From: Palleronia sediminis
Lineage (GTDB): Bacteria > Pseudomonadota > Alphaproteobacteria > Rhodobacterales > Rhodobacteraceae
Reading direction: 5' to 3'
Assembly: GCF_004358695.1 (NCBI RefSeq)
Contig: NZ_SNAA01000017.1
Span: 1 to 64,000 of the forward strand
Length of the DNA: 64,000 nt
Below, one piece after another: positions 16,427 to 25,103 of this stretch (position 1 is its first letter; every line of letters starts with the position of its first letter). The notes below the pieces were generated by a model. It had not been told where the DNA came from, did not search any database, and was given only the letters and a program-made list of their open reading frames with translations. The position numbers and the translations under genes were made by a program.

Positions 16427-17229
16427 GCTGCTGGCAGACGATCCAGGACTACGCGCTGCGTTCGATCGGGATCGGTGAGCGGCTGCTGCCGCGTGAGGAT
16501 TTCACCCTGTGCCAGCAATTCACCCTGATCGGGTCGGGGATGCTGTGGAACATATATCTCGGGGTGGTCGCGCTGGCCGCGGGGTTCGTGCTGGCCACCG
16601 CGCTGGCCACCGCGCGGCTGTCGCCGCGGCCGATCCTGCGTAAGCCGGCCGAGTGGTTCGTCTTCGTGTTCCGCGGCTCGCCGCTCTTCATCCAGTTCTT
16701 TTTTGCCTATTTCGCCTTTCTCTCGCTCAAGGGCTATTCGCCGCTGTTCGACCCGTTCACCTCGGCATGGGCAGGGGCGCTGGTCGTGCTGTTCTTCAAC
16801 ACGTCGGCCTATTCGGCCGAGATCTTTCACGGCGCGCTGAGGGCCATTCCGCGCGGCGATCTCGAGGCCGCCGATGCCTATGGGCTGACGGGCTGGACCC
16901 GGTTCCGGCGCATCACCTTTCCCACGATGCTGCGGCTGGCCTGGCCCGCCTACACGAACGAGGCGATATTCCTGTTCCACGCCACGGCACTGGTGTTCTT
17001 TTCGGGCTTTCCGGCGTGGCAGCAGCGCGGCGATGCGCTGTATTACGCGAGCTATTTCGCCGACAAGACCTTCAACCCGTTCATCCCCTACCCGATCCTC
17101 GCCTTCTACTTCATTCTTCTGACGCTTGCGGTGATCGGGGTGTTCGGCATGCTCGGCGCACGGTGGAGCAGGCATCTGCCCCGCGAACGCCGCACGCGGT
17201 CGCGGCTGAGGCTGAACCTCCTGCGCTAG
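16423..17229 (+). CDS. ABC transporter permease 2
   Basis: The second permease (268 aa) has HisM/AotM-type architecture with about five membrane helices, FRGSPLFIQFFFAYFAFL after helix 1-2 and the EAA loop EAADAYGLTGWTRFRRITFP. The ATG lies in an ATGA overlap with permease 1, so the two are coupled and should form the heterodimeric channel. The TAG stop lies in the palindrome CTAG shared with the stop of the convergent FAD oxidoreductase; the two coding regions overlap by 4 bp. Confidence 0.93.
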   Translation: MSCWQTIQDYALRSIGIGERLLPREDFTLCQQFTLIGSGMLWNIYLGVVALAAGFVLATALATARLSPRPILRKPAEWFVFVFRGSPLFIQFFFAYFAFLSLKGYSPLFDPFTSAWAGALVVLFFNTSAYSAEIFHGALRAIPRGDLEAADAYGLTGWTRFRRITFPTMLRLAWPAYTNEAIFLFHATALVFFSGFPAWQQRGDALYYASYFADKTFNPFIPYPILAFYFILLTLAVIGVFGMLGARWSRHLPRERRTRSRLRLNLLR

Positions 17230-18650
17230 TCCGACGCCCCGGCGGCACGCAGCACCGCCCCCGGATTCATGATCCCCAGCGGGTCGAGCGCCGCCTTGAT
17301 CGCGCGCATAGCCTGCAACCGCGCCGGGTCGCCGTACCGCTCGAGCGTCGCGACCTTGAGCCGCCCGACCCCGTGCTCGGCCGAGAACGATCCGTCGCGG
17401 GCCGCAACGTCTTCGTTGACGATCTCGCGCAGCGCCTCGGCCCGGTCGGCATAGTCGTGTTTGGTCCGGCCGGGGGCGGGGAACAGGTTGTAATGTAGAT
17501 TGCCGTCGCCCAGATGCCCGAAGGCGTTGATGCGGATATCGGCCATGGCGGCCAGCCGCGCGCCGCAATCGCGCAGGAATCCGGGGATCTCGCCGATGGG
17601 CAGCGAGATGTCGTTCGAGGCGATGGACCCCACCGCCCGGTTGGCCAGCGGGATATGTTCGCGCACGGCCCAGAGCGCGGCGGCCTGCGCCTCGCTCGAC
17701 GCGAGCACCCCGTCCGAGACGAGCCCCGCGCCCGACGCATCCTCGAACAGGGCCTCGAGCCGGGCGGGCGCGTCCTCGCCCCGTGTGAGGCCGTATTCCA
17801 GCAGCACCGCCCATTCGGGGATCGCGGCAAAGGGCTGCCGGATATCGAACCCTCCCTCGACGAGGAAACGCATCCCCTGCCCCGAGATCAATTCGAACGC
17901 GGAAAGCGACCCGAGCGCATCGGCACGGTGGAACAGGTCGATCGCCGCTTCGGGCGACGGCACGACCAGCATCGCGACGCCCCGGCTGGCCGGGCGCGGA
18001 AACAGGCGCAGCGCGGCGGCGGTGATGACGCCCAGCGTGCCCTCGGCCCCGATCAGCAGGTTGCGGATATCGTAGCCGGTATTGTCCTTGCGCAGCCGCC
18101 GCAGCCCGTGCAGCACCGCGCCATCGGGCATCACCGCCTCGATCCCGAGGCACAGGTCGCGCGCGTTGCCCCAGCGCAGCACGTTCACCCCACCCGCATT
18201 GGTCGACAGAAGCCCGCCGATCCGGGCCGACCCTTCGGAGGCGAGCGACAGCGGAAAGAGCCGCCCGGCCTCGCGTGCGGCGTCCTGCACATCGGACAGG
18301 ATCGCGCCCGCCTCGGCCACCAGCACGTTCTCGTCGGGCCAGACGCGGCGGATGGCGCGCATCCGCTCGAGGCTCAGCACGATGGGCGCGGCCCCGTCCG
18401 GCATCACCTGCCCGCCGACAAGCCCCGTGCCGCCGCCCCAGGGCACGATCCCCACCCGCTCGGCCGCGGCGAACCGCACGATGCGGGCCACCTCGGCCGT
18501 ATCGCGCGGCGCCAGCACCGCGCCCGCGCGGCCCTGCCACATGCCCCGCGGCTCGGCCAGGTAGGCCGGCGCGGTCTCGCGCAGGGTGCCGTCGGACAGG
18601 TCGGGGCCCAGCCGGTCGAGCAGAGCGGTCGTCAGCGGGCGAAGGGTCAT
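17226..18650 (-). CDS. FAD-linked oxidoreductase (D-2-hydroxyacid / GlcD type)
   Basis: This 474-aa protein has a PCMH-type FAD-binding domain with the pyrophosphate loop PWGGGTGLVGGQ (about 70-81) and SEGSARIGGLLSTNAGG. Its C-terminal FAD-oxidase domain contains NAFGHLGDGNLHYN and ends FSAEHGVGRLK. These are hallmarks of the D-lactate, D-2-hydroxyglutarate and glycolate-oxidase-subunit (GlcD) family, which oxidises 2-hydroxyacids. No GlcE/GlcF partners are adjacent, which favours a single-subunit D-2-hydroxyglutarate or D-lactate dehydrogenase. The ATG is in a 4-bp ATGA overlap with the MBL-fold gene. Confidence 0.9.
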   Translation of the reverse strand: MTLRPLTTALLDRLGPDLSDGTLRETAPAYLAEPRGMWQGRAGAVLAPRDTAEVARIVRFAAAERVGIVPWGGGTGLVGGQVMPDGAAPIVLSLERMRAIRRVWPDENVLVAEAGAILSDVQDAAREAGRLFPLSLASEGSARIGGLLSTNAGGVNVLRWGNARDLCLGIEAVMPDGAVLHGLRRLRKDNTGYDIRNLLIGAEGTLGVITAAALRLFPRPASRGVAMLVVPSPEAAIDLFHRADALGSLSAFELISGQGMRFLVEGGFDIRQPFAAIPEWAVLLEYGLTRGEDAPARLEALFEDASGAGLVSDGVLASSEAQAAALWAVREHIPLANRAVGSIASNDISLPIGEIPGFLRDCGARLAAMADIRINAFGHLGDGNLHYNLFPAPGRTKHDYADRAEALREIVNEDVAARDGSFSAEHGVGRLKVATLERYGDPARLQAMRAIKAALDPLGIMNPGAVLRAAGASD

Positions 18651-19480
18651 TCGTGGGTCAGGAACTCGGGTCTGAGGACCACCACCGTGGGCCGGTCAGG
18701 CAGGTTGCGCAAGCCGATCTCGACCGTGCTGCCGTCGCGCATGTCGATAGCGAACCGATCCGACACCCCGTCGAGGAACCGCGCCAGCGTCGCCGGGCCG
18801 AACCAGTGCATCGGGATCACCACCGAGGCCCTGAGCCGGTCGAGAACGCCGATCATCGTCGGCAGGTCCAGCGTCAGCCCGCCATCGACCGCCGCCATGA
18901 CCACGTCGAGCCGCCCCAGCGCGGCATATTGCGCCTCGTCCGGGGCGTGGTGCAGGTGGCCGAGATGGCCGATGCACAGGCCCCCGGCCTCGAAGACGAA
19001 GATCGAATTGCCGAACCGCTCGACCCCGGTCATGCCGCCGCGGATATCGGTCGCGACATTGCGCACGAACAGCTCGCCAAGGTCGAGCCGGTGGCGCGCG
19101 GGGGCCACGCCATCGCCCCACCCCTCGAGCACGTGGGCAATCCGCGGATCGGGGCGGGCCGTCCAATGCGTGGAATGGGCGCGGTTCATGGTTACCACGT
19201 CCGGCACGAAATCGGCGCTGCCGATAAAGCCGTTGTAATCGGTCACGGCCGACACCCCCCCGGCCGTCCGGATGAGAAACATCGAATGGTCGATATAGCT
19301 GATGCGCACGGCGTGATCGTCGCTGACCGGCGCGCGCCAATCCGCGAGCGTCAGGTACTCGATCCCCGGCGCGGCATCGGCGATGGCGATGCAATGGCTC
19401 ATCCGCTCTTGCGCGGGCGCGGCCACGGGCGCGAGCATGAACAGGGTCAAAAGGCAGGCGGCAAGGCGGCGGGCGAACAT
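18647..19480 (-). CDS. Exported MBL-fold protein
   Basis: The 277-aa product starts with a signal peptide (MFARRLAACLLTLFMLAPVA, cleavage near APAQE). The body follows the metallo-beta-lactamase-fold UlaG-like pattern: ISYIDHSMFLIRTAGGVSAV then TDYNG, a TMNRAHSTHW segment, GHLGHLHHAP and VIPMHWFGP. Some canonical metal ligands are replaced: HxHxDH is not evident, with NRAHSTHW in its place, so hydrolase activity is uncertain. It overlaps the FAD oxidoreductase start by 4 bp and probably shares its transcript. Confidence 0.8.
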   Translation of the reverse strand: MFARRLAACLLTLFMLAPVAAPAQERMSHCIAIADAAPGIEYLTLADWRAPVSDDHAVRISYIDHSMFLIRTAGGVSAVTDYNGFIGSADFVPDVVTMNRAHSTHWTARPDPRIAHVLEGWGDGVAPARHRLDLGELFVRNVATDIRGGMTGVERFGNSIFVFEAGGLCIGHLGHLHHAPDEAQYAALGRLDVVMAAVDGGLTLDLPTMIGVLDRLRASVVIPMHWFGPATLARFLDGVSDRFAIDMRDGSTVEIGLRNLPDRPTVVVLRPEFLTHE

Positions 19481-19547
19481 GTCGGGTCTCCGTCGGCGGC
19501 GGGCGCGATCATGCTAGACCACGCGGCCCCGTCGGGCGAGCACGCCG

Positions 19548-20132
19548 TCAGGACATATCGACACGGCCCCGCCGGTCGCCGCGCAGGTTCGCGAAGAGGA
19601 CATGGTTGCGCCACCGCCCGGCGATCTGGAGATAGCTCTGCGCGACGCCCTCGTACTTGAACCCGGACCGCTCGAGCACCCCGCGAGAGGCCGCGTTCTC
19701 GGGCAGGCAGGCGGCCTCGACCCGGCTCAGGTCGAGCTTGCGAAAGGCGTGATGCACCACCGCCTCGATGCTTTCGCGCATGTAGCCGCGGCGCTGGAAC
19801 GGCTCGCCGATCCAGTAGCCGAGCGTGCCCGATTGCGCCGGGCCGCGCCGGATATTGTCGAGCGTGATCGCCCCGACCAGCGTCGAATCCTCGCGCCGGA
19901 TGAGAAACAGCGGGATCGCCTGTTCGGACCGGATCGAGCGCGCGGCCCAGTAGACGCGATTTGTAAAGCTCTTGCGCGTCAGGTGGTCGGGAGCCCATGT
20001 CGGCTCCCACGGCTGGAGGAACGCCGCGCTGTCGCGCCGCAGCGCCGACCACGCCCGGTAATCGGATTGCTGCGGCGGGCGGAGGCAGAGACGATCGGTC
20101 TCGATCCGCAGAGTCCGCCCGCGCGCGAACAT
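19548..20132 (-). CDS. GNAT acetyltransferase, RimJ/RimL type
   Basis: The 194-aa protein shows LRIETDRLCLRPPQQSDYRAW at the start, LGYWIGEPFQRRGYMRESIE with the acetyl-CoA loop (QRRGYM, the R/Q-x-x-G-x-A/M pattern), and a C-terminal LPENAASRGVLERSGFK typical of ribosomal-protein alanine acetyltransferases. The substrate is probably an N-terminal amine of a protein. The start overlaps the stop of the M16 peptidase gene: ATG at 20132 gives a 1-bp overlap and GTG at 20135 a 4-bp one. Peptidase and acetyltransferase are thus coupled at the end of the cox-thrC gene string. Confidence 0.88.
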   Translation of the reverse strand: MFARGRTLRIETDRLCLRPPQQSDYRAWSALRRDSAAFLQPWEPTWAPDHLTRKSFTNRVYWAARSIRSEQAIPLFLIRREDSTLVGAITLDNIRRGPAQSGTLGYWIGEPFQRRGYMRESIEAVVHHAFRKLDLSRVEAACLPENAASRGVLERSGFKYEGVAQSYLQIAGRWRNHVLFANLRGDRRGRVDMS

Positions 20133-21394
20133 CACGCGGCGAGCCGCTCTTTCAGCCGCTCGAGATCGGGCGCGTCCCCGGCCGGCCCGTAAAGCGCCAG
20201 CGCCGGGGTCGAGGCATGGAGCGCCCGCCCGGCATAGTCGCGCACGTCGCGGGTCGTGACGGCGTCGATCTTTTCGATCGTCTCCTCGAGGCTCGGCACC
20301 CGGCCCCAGATCGAGGTCAGCCGCGCCAGCCGCTCGGCACGGGCCGAGGCGCCTTCGAGCCCCATGAGCAGCCCCGCCTTGAGCTGGGCGCGCGCACGCT
20401 CGACCTCGGCATCGGTCATGTCGTCGGCGGCCCGCTTCATCTCGTCGGCGGTCAGACCGACCAGCGCCCCGATCTGATCGGCCGATGTCCCGGCATAGAC
20501 CGTCAGCATCCCGGTATCGTCATAGGCGCCCGCCTGCGCAAAGATCGAATAGCACAGGCCCCGCGTCTCGCGCAGTTCCTGGAACAGCCGCGAGGACATG
20601 CCGCCCCCCAGCGCGCTGGCATGGATCTGCGCGGTGTGGAAATCGGGGTCGCGATAGCTCGGCGCCTCGAAACCGAGCGTGAAATGCACCTGTTCGAAAT
20701 CGCGGATCTCGCGCCGCTCGCCGCCGCGCCAGACGGCCTTTTCGGGCGCGGTCTTGACCCGCCCCGGCCGCCCGCCGAACATCGCCGTCGCATAGCGCAT
20801 GATCGCGTCGTGATCGACCGCCCCCGCCGCGGCGAGGATCATGTCGCTCGCGGCGTAGCGTTCGCCCACGAAATCCGCCAGATCGCCGCGCCCGAAGGCC
20901 TGGACCCGTTCGGACGGCCCGAGGATCGGACGCCCGAGCGGCTGGTTCGGATAGGCCGCCTCCTGCAACCAGTCGAACACGATATCGTCGGGCGTGTCGG
21001 CGACCTGCCCGATCTCCTGGAGGATCACGCCGCGCTCGATCTCGATCTCGGCCGCGTCGAAGACCGGATTCAGCACGATATCCGAGATCACGTCGAGCGC
21101 GAGCGGCACATCCGCCTCGAGCACGCGGGCGTAATAGGCCGTCATCTCGCGGCTGGTATAGGCGTTGATATAGCCGCCGACATCCTCGATGGATTCCGCG
21201 ATCTGGCGCGCATTGCGCGTTTCGGTCCCCTTGAACGCCATGTGCTCGAGGAAATGCGCGATGCCGTTCTGCTCGGCCCGCTCGTGGCGGCCGCCCGCCG
21301 TGACCCACACGCCGATGCTGGCCGACATGAGGCCGGGCATGTGTTCGGTCACGACCCGCAGGCCGTTGGGCAAGGTATCGCTGCGCAGGCTCAT
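20132..21394 (-). CDS. M16-family zinc peptidase (processing-peptidase-like)
   Basis: The 420-aa protein has the inverted zinc motif HFLEH (in NGIAHFLEHMAFKGT, about residues 46-60), with the third ligand Glu expected in the following helix near EIEIERGVILQEIGQ. It has the two-domain layout of single-lobe M16B peptidases, related to mitochondrial processing peptidase beta and Bacillus MlpA. No signal peptide is visible. It follows thrC with a 4-bp ATGA overlap, a gene order conserved in Rhodobacterales. The physiological substrate is not known. Confidence 0.93.
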   Translation of the reverse strand: MSLRSDTLPNGLRVVTEHMPGLMSASIGVWVTAGGRHERAEQNGIAHFLEHMAFKGTETRNARQIAESIEDVGGYINAYTSREMTAYYARVLEADVPLALDVISDIVLNPVFDAAEIEIERGVILQEIGQVADTPDDIVFDWLQEAAYPNQPLGRPILGPSERVQAFGRGDLADFVGERYAASDMILAAAGAVDHDAIMRYATAMFGGRPGRVKTAPEKAVWRGGERREIRDFEQVHFTLGFEAPSYRDPDFHTAQIHASALGGGMSSRLFQELRETRGLCYSIFAQAGAYDDTGMLTVYAGTSADQIGALVGLTADEMKRAADDMTDAEVERARAQLKAGLLMGLEGASARAERLARLTSIWGRVPSLEETIEKIDAVTTRDVRDYAGRALHASTPALALYGPAGDAPDLERLKERLAA

Positions 21395-22770
21395 GCAATT
21401 CTCTTTTCGATCAGGGACTGGATCGCCGCGACGTCGTTCGCGACCTCGGTGACGCGCTCGGGCCGGTCAAAGAGATCGGCCATGCGCGCGGGCAGCGCCG
21501 GGCGCGTGCCGGTCGCCGCCTCGACCGCGTCGGGAAACTTGGCAGGATGGGCGGTGGCCAGCGTGACCATCGGCGCCTCGCCCGCCATCTCTTCGGCGAC
21601 CTTCACGCCGACGGCGGTATGGGGGCACAGGATCTCGCCCGTGGTCCGGGCGATGCGGGCGATGGTGGCGCGGGTCTCGTCCTCCGAGGCGCGGCCCGAA
21701 ACGAAATCCTCGCGCAGCGCCTGCATCGCGCCCTGGCTGATCTGGAACCCGCCCTCGCGGGCCAATTCGTCCATGAGCTGCGCCGTGGCGCGCCCGTCGC
21801 GCCCATAGGCCATGAACAGCGCCCGTTCGAAGTTCGAACTGACCTGGATATCCATCGACGGGCTGATCGTCGGCGCGACCCCCTGCTTGCGATGCGCGCC
21901 GCTGGCCATGGTGCGGTGCAGGATATCGTTGCGGTTGGTCGCGATCACGAGCCGGTCGATGGGCAACCCCATCTGCCGCGCCACCCAGCCGGCAAAGATA
22001 TCGCCGAAATTGCCGGTGGGCACGGTAAAGCAGACGGGGCGATGTGGGGCTCCGAGCGCGGTGGCTGCGGCAAAGTAATACACGACCTGCGCCAGCACCC
22101 GCGCCCAGTTGATCGAGTTCACCGCCGTCAACCCGACGCGGTCGCGGAACGGGTGGTCGTTGAACATCGCCTTCACCGCTGCCTGGCAATCGTCGAAATC
22201 GCCATGCAGGGCGAGCGCGTGGACATTGGCCTCGGTCGGGGTGGTCATCTGGCGGCGCTGCACGTCCGAGACGCGGCCATGCGGGAAAAGGATGAAACAC
22301 TCGACGTTGTCGAGCCCGCGAAACGCCTCGATGGCGGCCGACCCGGTATCGCCGCTGGTCGCGCCGACGATGGTGATCCGCTCGCCACGGCGCGCCATCA
22401 CGTCCTGGAACAGCTGACCGATCAGCTGCATCGCGAAATCCTTGAAGGCCAGCGTCGGCCCGTGGAACAGCTCGAGCAGGAAATGGCACGGCGCCAGTTG
22501 CCTGAGCGGCGCGCGGGCGGGGTGGTCGATGGCGGCATAGGCGCGTTCGATCAGCGGGGCGAGGCGCGCGTCGTCCATCCCCGTGAAGGGGCGCATGACG
22601 GTCAGCGCCACCTCTTCGTAGGGGCGGCCGGCCATGGCGGCGATCTCGGAGGGGTCGAGTCGCGGGATCTCGGTCGGCACGTAAAGCCCACCGTCCCGCG
22701 CCAGCCCCGTCAGCATGGCCCCCTCGAAATCGAGCTCGGGCGCCTGGCCCCTTGTGGATTGATATCTCAT
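21391..22770 (-). CDS. thrC: Threonine synthase
   Basis: ThrC converts O-phosphohomoserine to threonine with PLP. The product is 459 aa from the ATG giving MRYQSTRGQAPELDFEGAML. Lys110 in HGPTLAFKDFAMQ is the PLP Schiff-base lysine; GATSGDTGSAAIEA binds the PLP phosphate, and VPTGNFGDIFAGW is the second conserved loop. The frame stays open upstream into surf1, but the start is fixed by the family N terminus and by the ATGA overlap with surf1. Placement between cytochrome oxidase assembly genes and the M16 peptidase is a lineage trait without an obvious functional reason. Confidence 0.96.
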   Translation of the reverse strand: MRYQSTRGQAPELDFEGAMLTGLARDGGLYVPTEIPRLDPSEIAAMAGRPYEEVALTVMRPFTGMDDARLAPLIERAYAAIDHPARAPLRQLAPCHFLLELFHGPTLAFKDFAMQLIGQLFQDVMARRGERITIVGATSGDTGSAAIEAFRGLDNVECFILFPHGRVSDVQRRQMTTPTEANVHALALHGDFDDCQAAVKAMFNDHPFRDRVGLTAVNSINWARVLAQVVYYFAAATALGAPHRPVCFTVPTGNFGDIFAGWVARQMGLPIDRLVIATNRNDILHRTMASGAHRKQGVAPTISPSMDIQVSSNFERALFMAYGRDGRATAQLMDELAREGGFQISQGAMQALREDFVSGRASEDETRATIARIARTTGEILCPHTAVGVKVAEEMAGEAPMVTLATAHPAKFPDAVEAATGTRPALPARMADLFDRPERVTEVANDVAAIQSLIEKRIA

Positions 22771-23465
22771 CGCGTCCTCGACCTGTCGGATCTGGCCATA
22801 CGCCACAGCAAAAGCAGTGTCATCCCCGCCCAGCCTGCGGCGATGGTGAACCACGTGATCGCGTATTGCAGGTGATCGTTGGCGATCGCCGCGGTTCCGA
22901 CCGGCTGAAGCAGGATGCCCGGCAACGGCGGCTCGACGCCGCGCGCGACGACGAGGATCGGCTCGGTCCCGAGCGCCTCGGCCATCATGGGCACGTCGCG
23001 GGCATACCAGATATTGCGCTCGGCCTCGGGCGGCGGGGTGAAGCCATCGCTTTCGCGCGGCCAGTGCAGGTTGCCCTCGATCCGCAGGGGGCCGGTATCC
23101 GGCGCCGCGTCCTTGGCCGCGGTCGGGATCACGCCCAGATCGACCATGACCGCGCGCCCGGTCGTCGTCTCGAACGGCGCGATCACGCGGTATCCCGGTC
23201 CGGTCTCGGCGGTCGAGGTCAGGACATGCAGCGGGGCGCCGGCGATCGACCCCTCGACCGCGACGGGGCGAAAGCGCATCGCCTCGGGGTCGGGATCGAC
23301 GGGCAGCGGTTCGGCGGGGCCTGCGATGCGCGTCTCGATCCGGTCGAGCATCTCGGTCTTCCACGCCAGCCGCTGGAGCTGCCAGACCCCCAGCGACAGG
23401 AGGATCGCAAGCCCCCCGAGACCGAGGGCGATGATCGAGATCCAGCGGGCCACGGGCGGGGTCAC
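22767..23465 (-). CDS. SURF1-family cytochrome oxidase assembly protein
   Basis: SURF1 helps insert heme a into subunit I of aa3-type cytochrome oxidase. The 232-aa protein has the expected two membrane helices, one near the N terminus (about 8-27, followed by LGVWQLQRLAWK, the family signature GxWQxxRxxWK) and one near the C terminus (YAITWFTIAAGWAGMTLLLL), with a periplasmic domain between. The start is GTG at 23465. The stop overlaps the thrC start. It follows ctaE in the oxidase gene string. Confidence 0.93.
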   Translation of the reverse strand: MTPPVARWISIIALGLGGLAILLSLGVWQLQRLAWKTEMLDRIETRIAGPAEPLPVDPDPEAMRFRPVAVEGSIAGAPLHVLTSTAETGPGYRVIAPFETTTGRAVMVDLGVIPTAAKDAAPDTGPLRIEGNLHWPRESDGFTPPPEAERNIWYARDVPMMAEALGTEPILVVARGVEPPLPGILLQPVGTAAIANDHLQYAITWFTIAAGWAGMTLLLLWRMARSDRSRTR

Positions 23466-23542
23466 TCTTTATTGCTTGTTGCGGAACGACACCGGGCCGC
23501 CCCCGAAAGAACGGCCCGGCAAAACCTGCGGATCGTGAGGCG

Positions 23543-24334
23543 TCAGGAGCCCCAGATATAGATCGACGCGAAGAGGAACAGCCAGACCACGTCGACGAAG
23601 TGCCAGTACCAGGCCGCGGCCTCGAACCCGACATGCTTTTCGGGGGAGAAGTGTCCCGCCCTCAGCCGCAGGTAGCACACGAAGAGAAAGATCGTGCCGA
23701 TGATGACATGCGCACCGTGGAAGCCCGTCGCCATGAAGAAGTTGGCGCCATAGATGTTGCCGGCAAAGCCGAAGGCCGCGTGGCTGTACTCATAGGCCTG
23801 GAAGAAGGTGAAGATCACGCCCAGCAGCACGGCGACGATCAGCCCGGTGGCCACGTCCTTGCGGTTGTTCTCGTGCACCAGCGCGTGATGCGCCCAGGTG
23901 GCGGCACAGCCCGAGCACAGCAGGATCAGGGTGTTGATGAGCGGCAGGTGCCACGGGTCGAAGGTCTCGATCGCCGGGGGCGGCCACTGGCCTTCGGAAA
24001 ACGTCTCCATCGGGTAGAGGGCGTGCTTGAAGAACGACCAGAACCAGGCCGAGAAGAACATGACCTCGGACATGATGAACAGGATGAAGCCGTAGCGCAG
24101 GCCGATCCGCACGACCGGCGTGTGATCGCCCTCGTTCGATTCGGCCACGACATCGGACCACCAGGCGAACATCGAATAGAGCACGATGGCCAGACCGATG
24201 AAGAACGGGAACGGCGTGATGGCGTGCATCCAGAGCACGGCCCCGATCAGCATCACGAAGGCGCCGACCGAGGCGACGAACGGATGCAGGGAGGGGGACA
24301 GGATGTGGTAGTCGTGGTTTTTTTCTTGCGCCAT
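23543..24334 (-). CDS. ctaE: Cytochrome c oxidase subunit III
   Basis: The 263-aa product has seven predicted membrane helices in the pattern of the aa3-type subunit III. Recognisable segments are [53 protein letters not shown] and [16 protein letters not shown], which include the conserved Glu/His positions that hold lipid and support proton uptake stability. It is encoded downstream of the ctaG assembly gene and upstream of surf1. Subunit I (ctaD) is not in this window, which is also the case for the equivalent cluster in Paracoccus and Rhodobacter. Confidence 0.97.
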   Translation of the reverse strand: MAQEKNHDYHILSPSLHPFVASVGAFVMLIGAVLWMHAITPFPFFIGLAIVLYSMFAWWSDVVAESNEGDHTPVVRIGLRYGFILFIMSEVMFFSAWFWSFFKHALYPMETFSEGQWPPPAIETFDPWHLPLINTLILLCSGCAATWAHHALVHENNRKDVATGLIVAVLLGVIFTFFQAYEYSHAAFGFAGNIYGANFFMATGFHGAHVIIGTIFLFVCYLRLRAGHFSPEKHVGFEAAAWYWHFVDVVWLFLFASIYIWGS

Positions 24335-24353
24335 TGGCGTGGTCCCTCGGGCT

Positions 24354-24911
24354 TCAGTTCAGGCTCGCCTGCCGATCGTCTTCGGGCAGGTCGATTTCGT
24401 AGAATGTATAGGACAGCGTGATGTGATTCACGTGTTTCGCGTCGCGATCCTCGACGATGGCCGGATCGATGAAAAAGCTGACCGGCATCTGCACCCGCTC
24501 GCCGGGCTGAAGCACCTGTTCGGTGAAGCAGAAGCACTCGATCTTGGAGAAGAACTGGCCCGCGTCATAGGGCGCGACGTTATAGCTGGCCTGCCCGGCG
24601 ATGGGGCGGTCGGTCGGGTTGTAGGCCTCGTAGAAGGCCAGCCCCGTCTCGCCGATCCGCACCTCCATCTCGCGCTCGACCGGGGTGAACTCCCACGCCA
24701 TGTCGCGCGACAGCGACCCGTCGAACCGCACCTTGATCGTGCGGTCGAGGATCTCGGCGCTTTCCGCGGCCGCGACGTTGGGCGTGCCGCCATAGCCGGT
24801 GACGCGGCAGAACCAGTCGTAGAACGGCACTGACGCCCAGGCGAGCCCGCCCATCACGACGACGACGCCGACGGTCTGGAACACGGTCTTGCGGCGGGGA
24901 TCCATGGTCAT
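24354..24911 (-). CDS. ctaG: Cytochrome oxidase assembly factor CtaG/Cox11
   Basis: Cox11-type copper chaperone (185 aa) needed to build the CuB site of subunit I. It has one N-terminal membrane helix (about 12-32), Cys35 in [12 protein letters not shown], and the copper-binding pair Cys126-Phe-Cys128 in [10 protein letters not shown], the invariant family motif. The soluble beta domain faces the periplasm. The start at 24911 (MTMDPRRK) overlaps the preceding small-protein stop by ATGA; MDPRRK two codons later is an alternative. Confidence 0.96.
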   Translation of the reverse strand: MTMDPRRKTVFQTVGVVVVMGGLAWASVPFYDWFCRVTGYGGTPNVAAAESAEILDRTIKVRFDGSLSRDMAWEFTPVEREMEVRIGETGLAFYEAYNPTDRPIAGQASYNVAPYDAGQFFSKIECFCFTEQVLQPGERVQMPVSFFIDPAIVEDRDAKHVNHITLSYTFYEIDLPEDDRQASLN

Positions 24912-25102
24912 TCCGGCGCCACCTCTCCGGGCAGGAGTTCGGGGCGCAGGACGTGGTCGAAGGCCTGCGTCGCGCCCAGTTGCTGAACCTTGACGACGGT
25001 CAGGCCGAACACGATCCCGATGAACCCGACGAGAACGAGCCCGAGGCCGATATTGCGCGACCGGCGCCGGATATGCATGTCGTGCAGCGTTTGAAGTGCC
25101 AT
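24908..25102 (-). CDS. Small single-span membrane protein of the cox cluster
   Basis: The 64-aa protein (MALQTLHDMHIRRRSRNIGL...) has a basic cytoplasmic N terminus and a single helix (about 18-38, GLGLVLVGFIGIVFGLTVVK), then a short acidic tail ending LLPGEVAPE. Such small ORFs between ctaB and ctaG are conserved in Rhodobacterales and Paracoccus and are presumed oxidase-assembly or accessory subunits. It starts 1 bp after the ctaB stop and its stop overlaps ctaG by 4 bp, so it is surely translated with them. A biochemical role is not known to me. Confidence 0.85.
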   Translation of the reverse strand: MALQTLHDMHIRRRSRNIGLGLVLVGFIGIVFGLTVVKVQQLGATQAFDHVLRPELLPGEVAPE

Positions 25103-25103
25103 G

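Noticed and set aside
21391-23634. thrC extended upstream to 747 codons
   Set aside because: The extension runs antiphase through surf1 and has no conserved features; the threonine synthase N terminus and the ATGA overlap fix the start at 22770.
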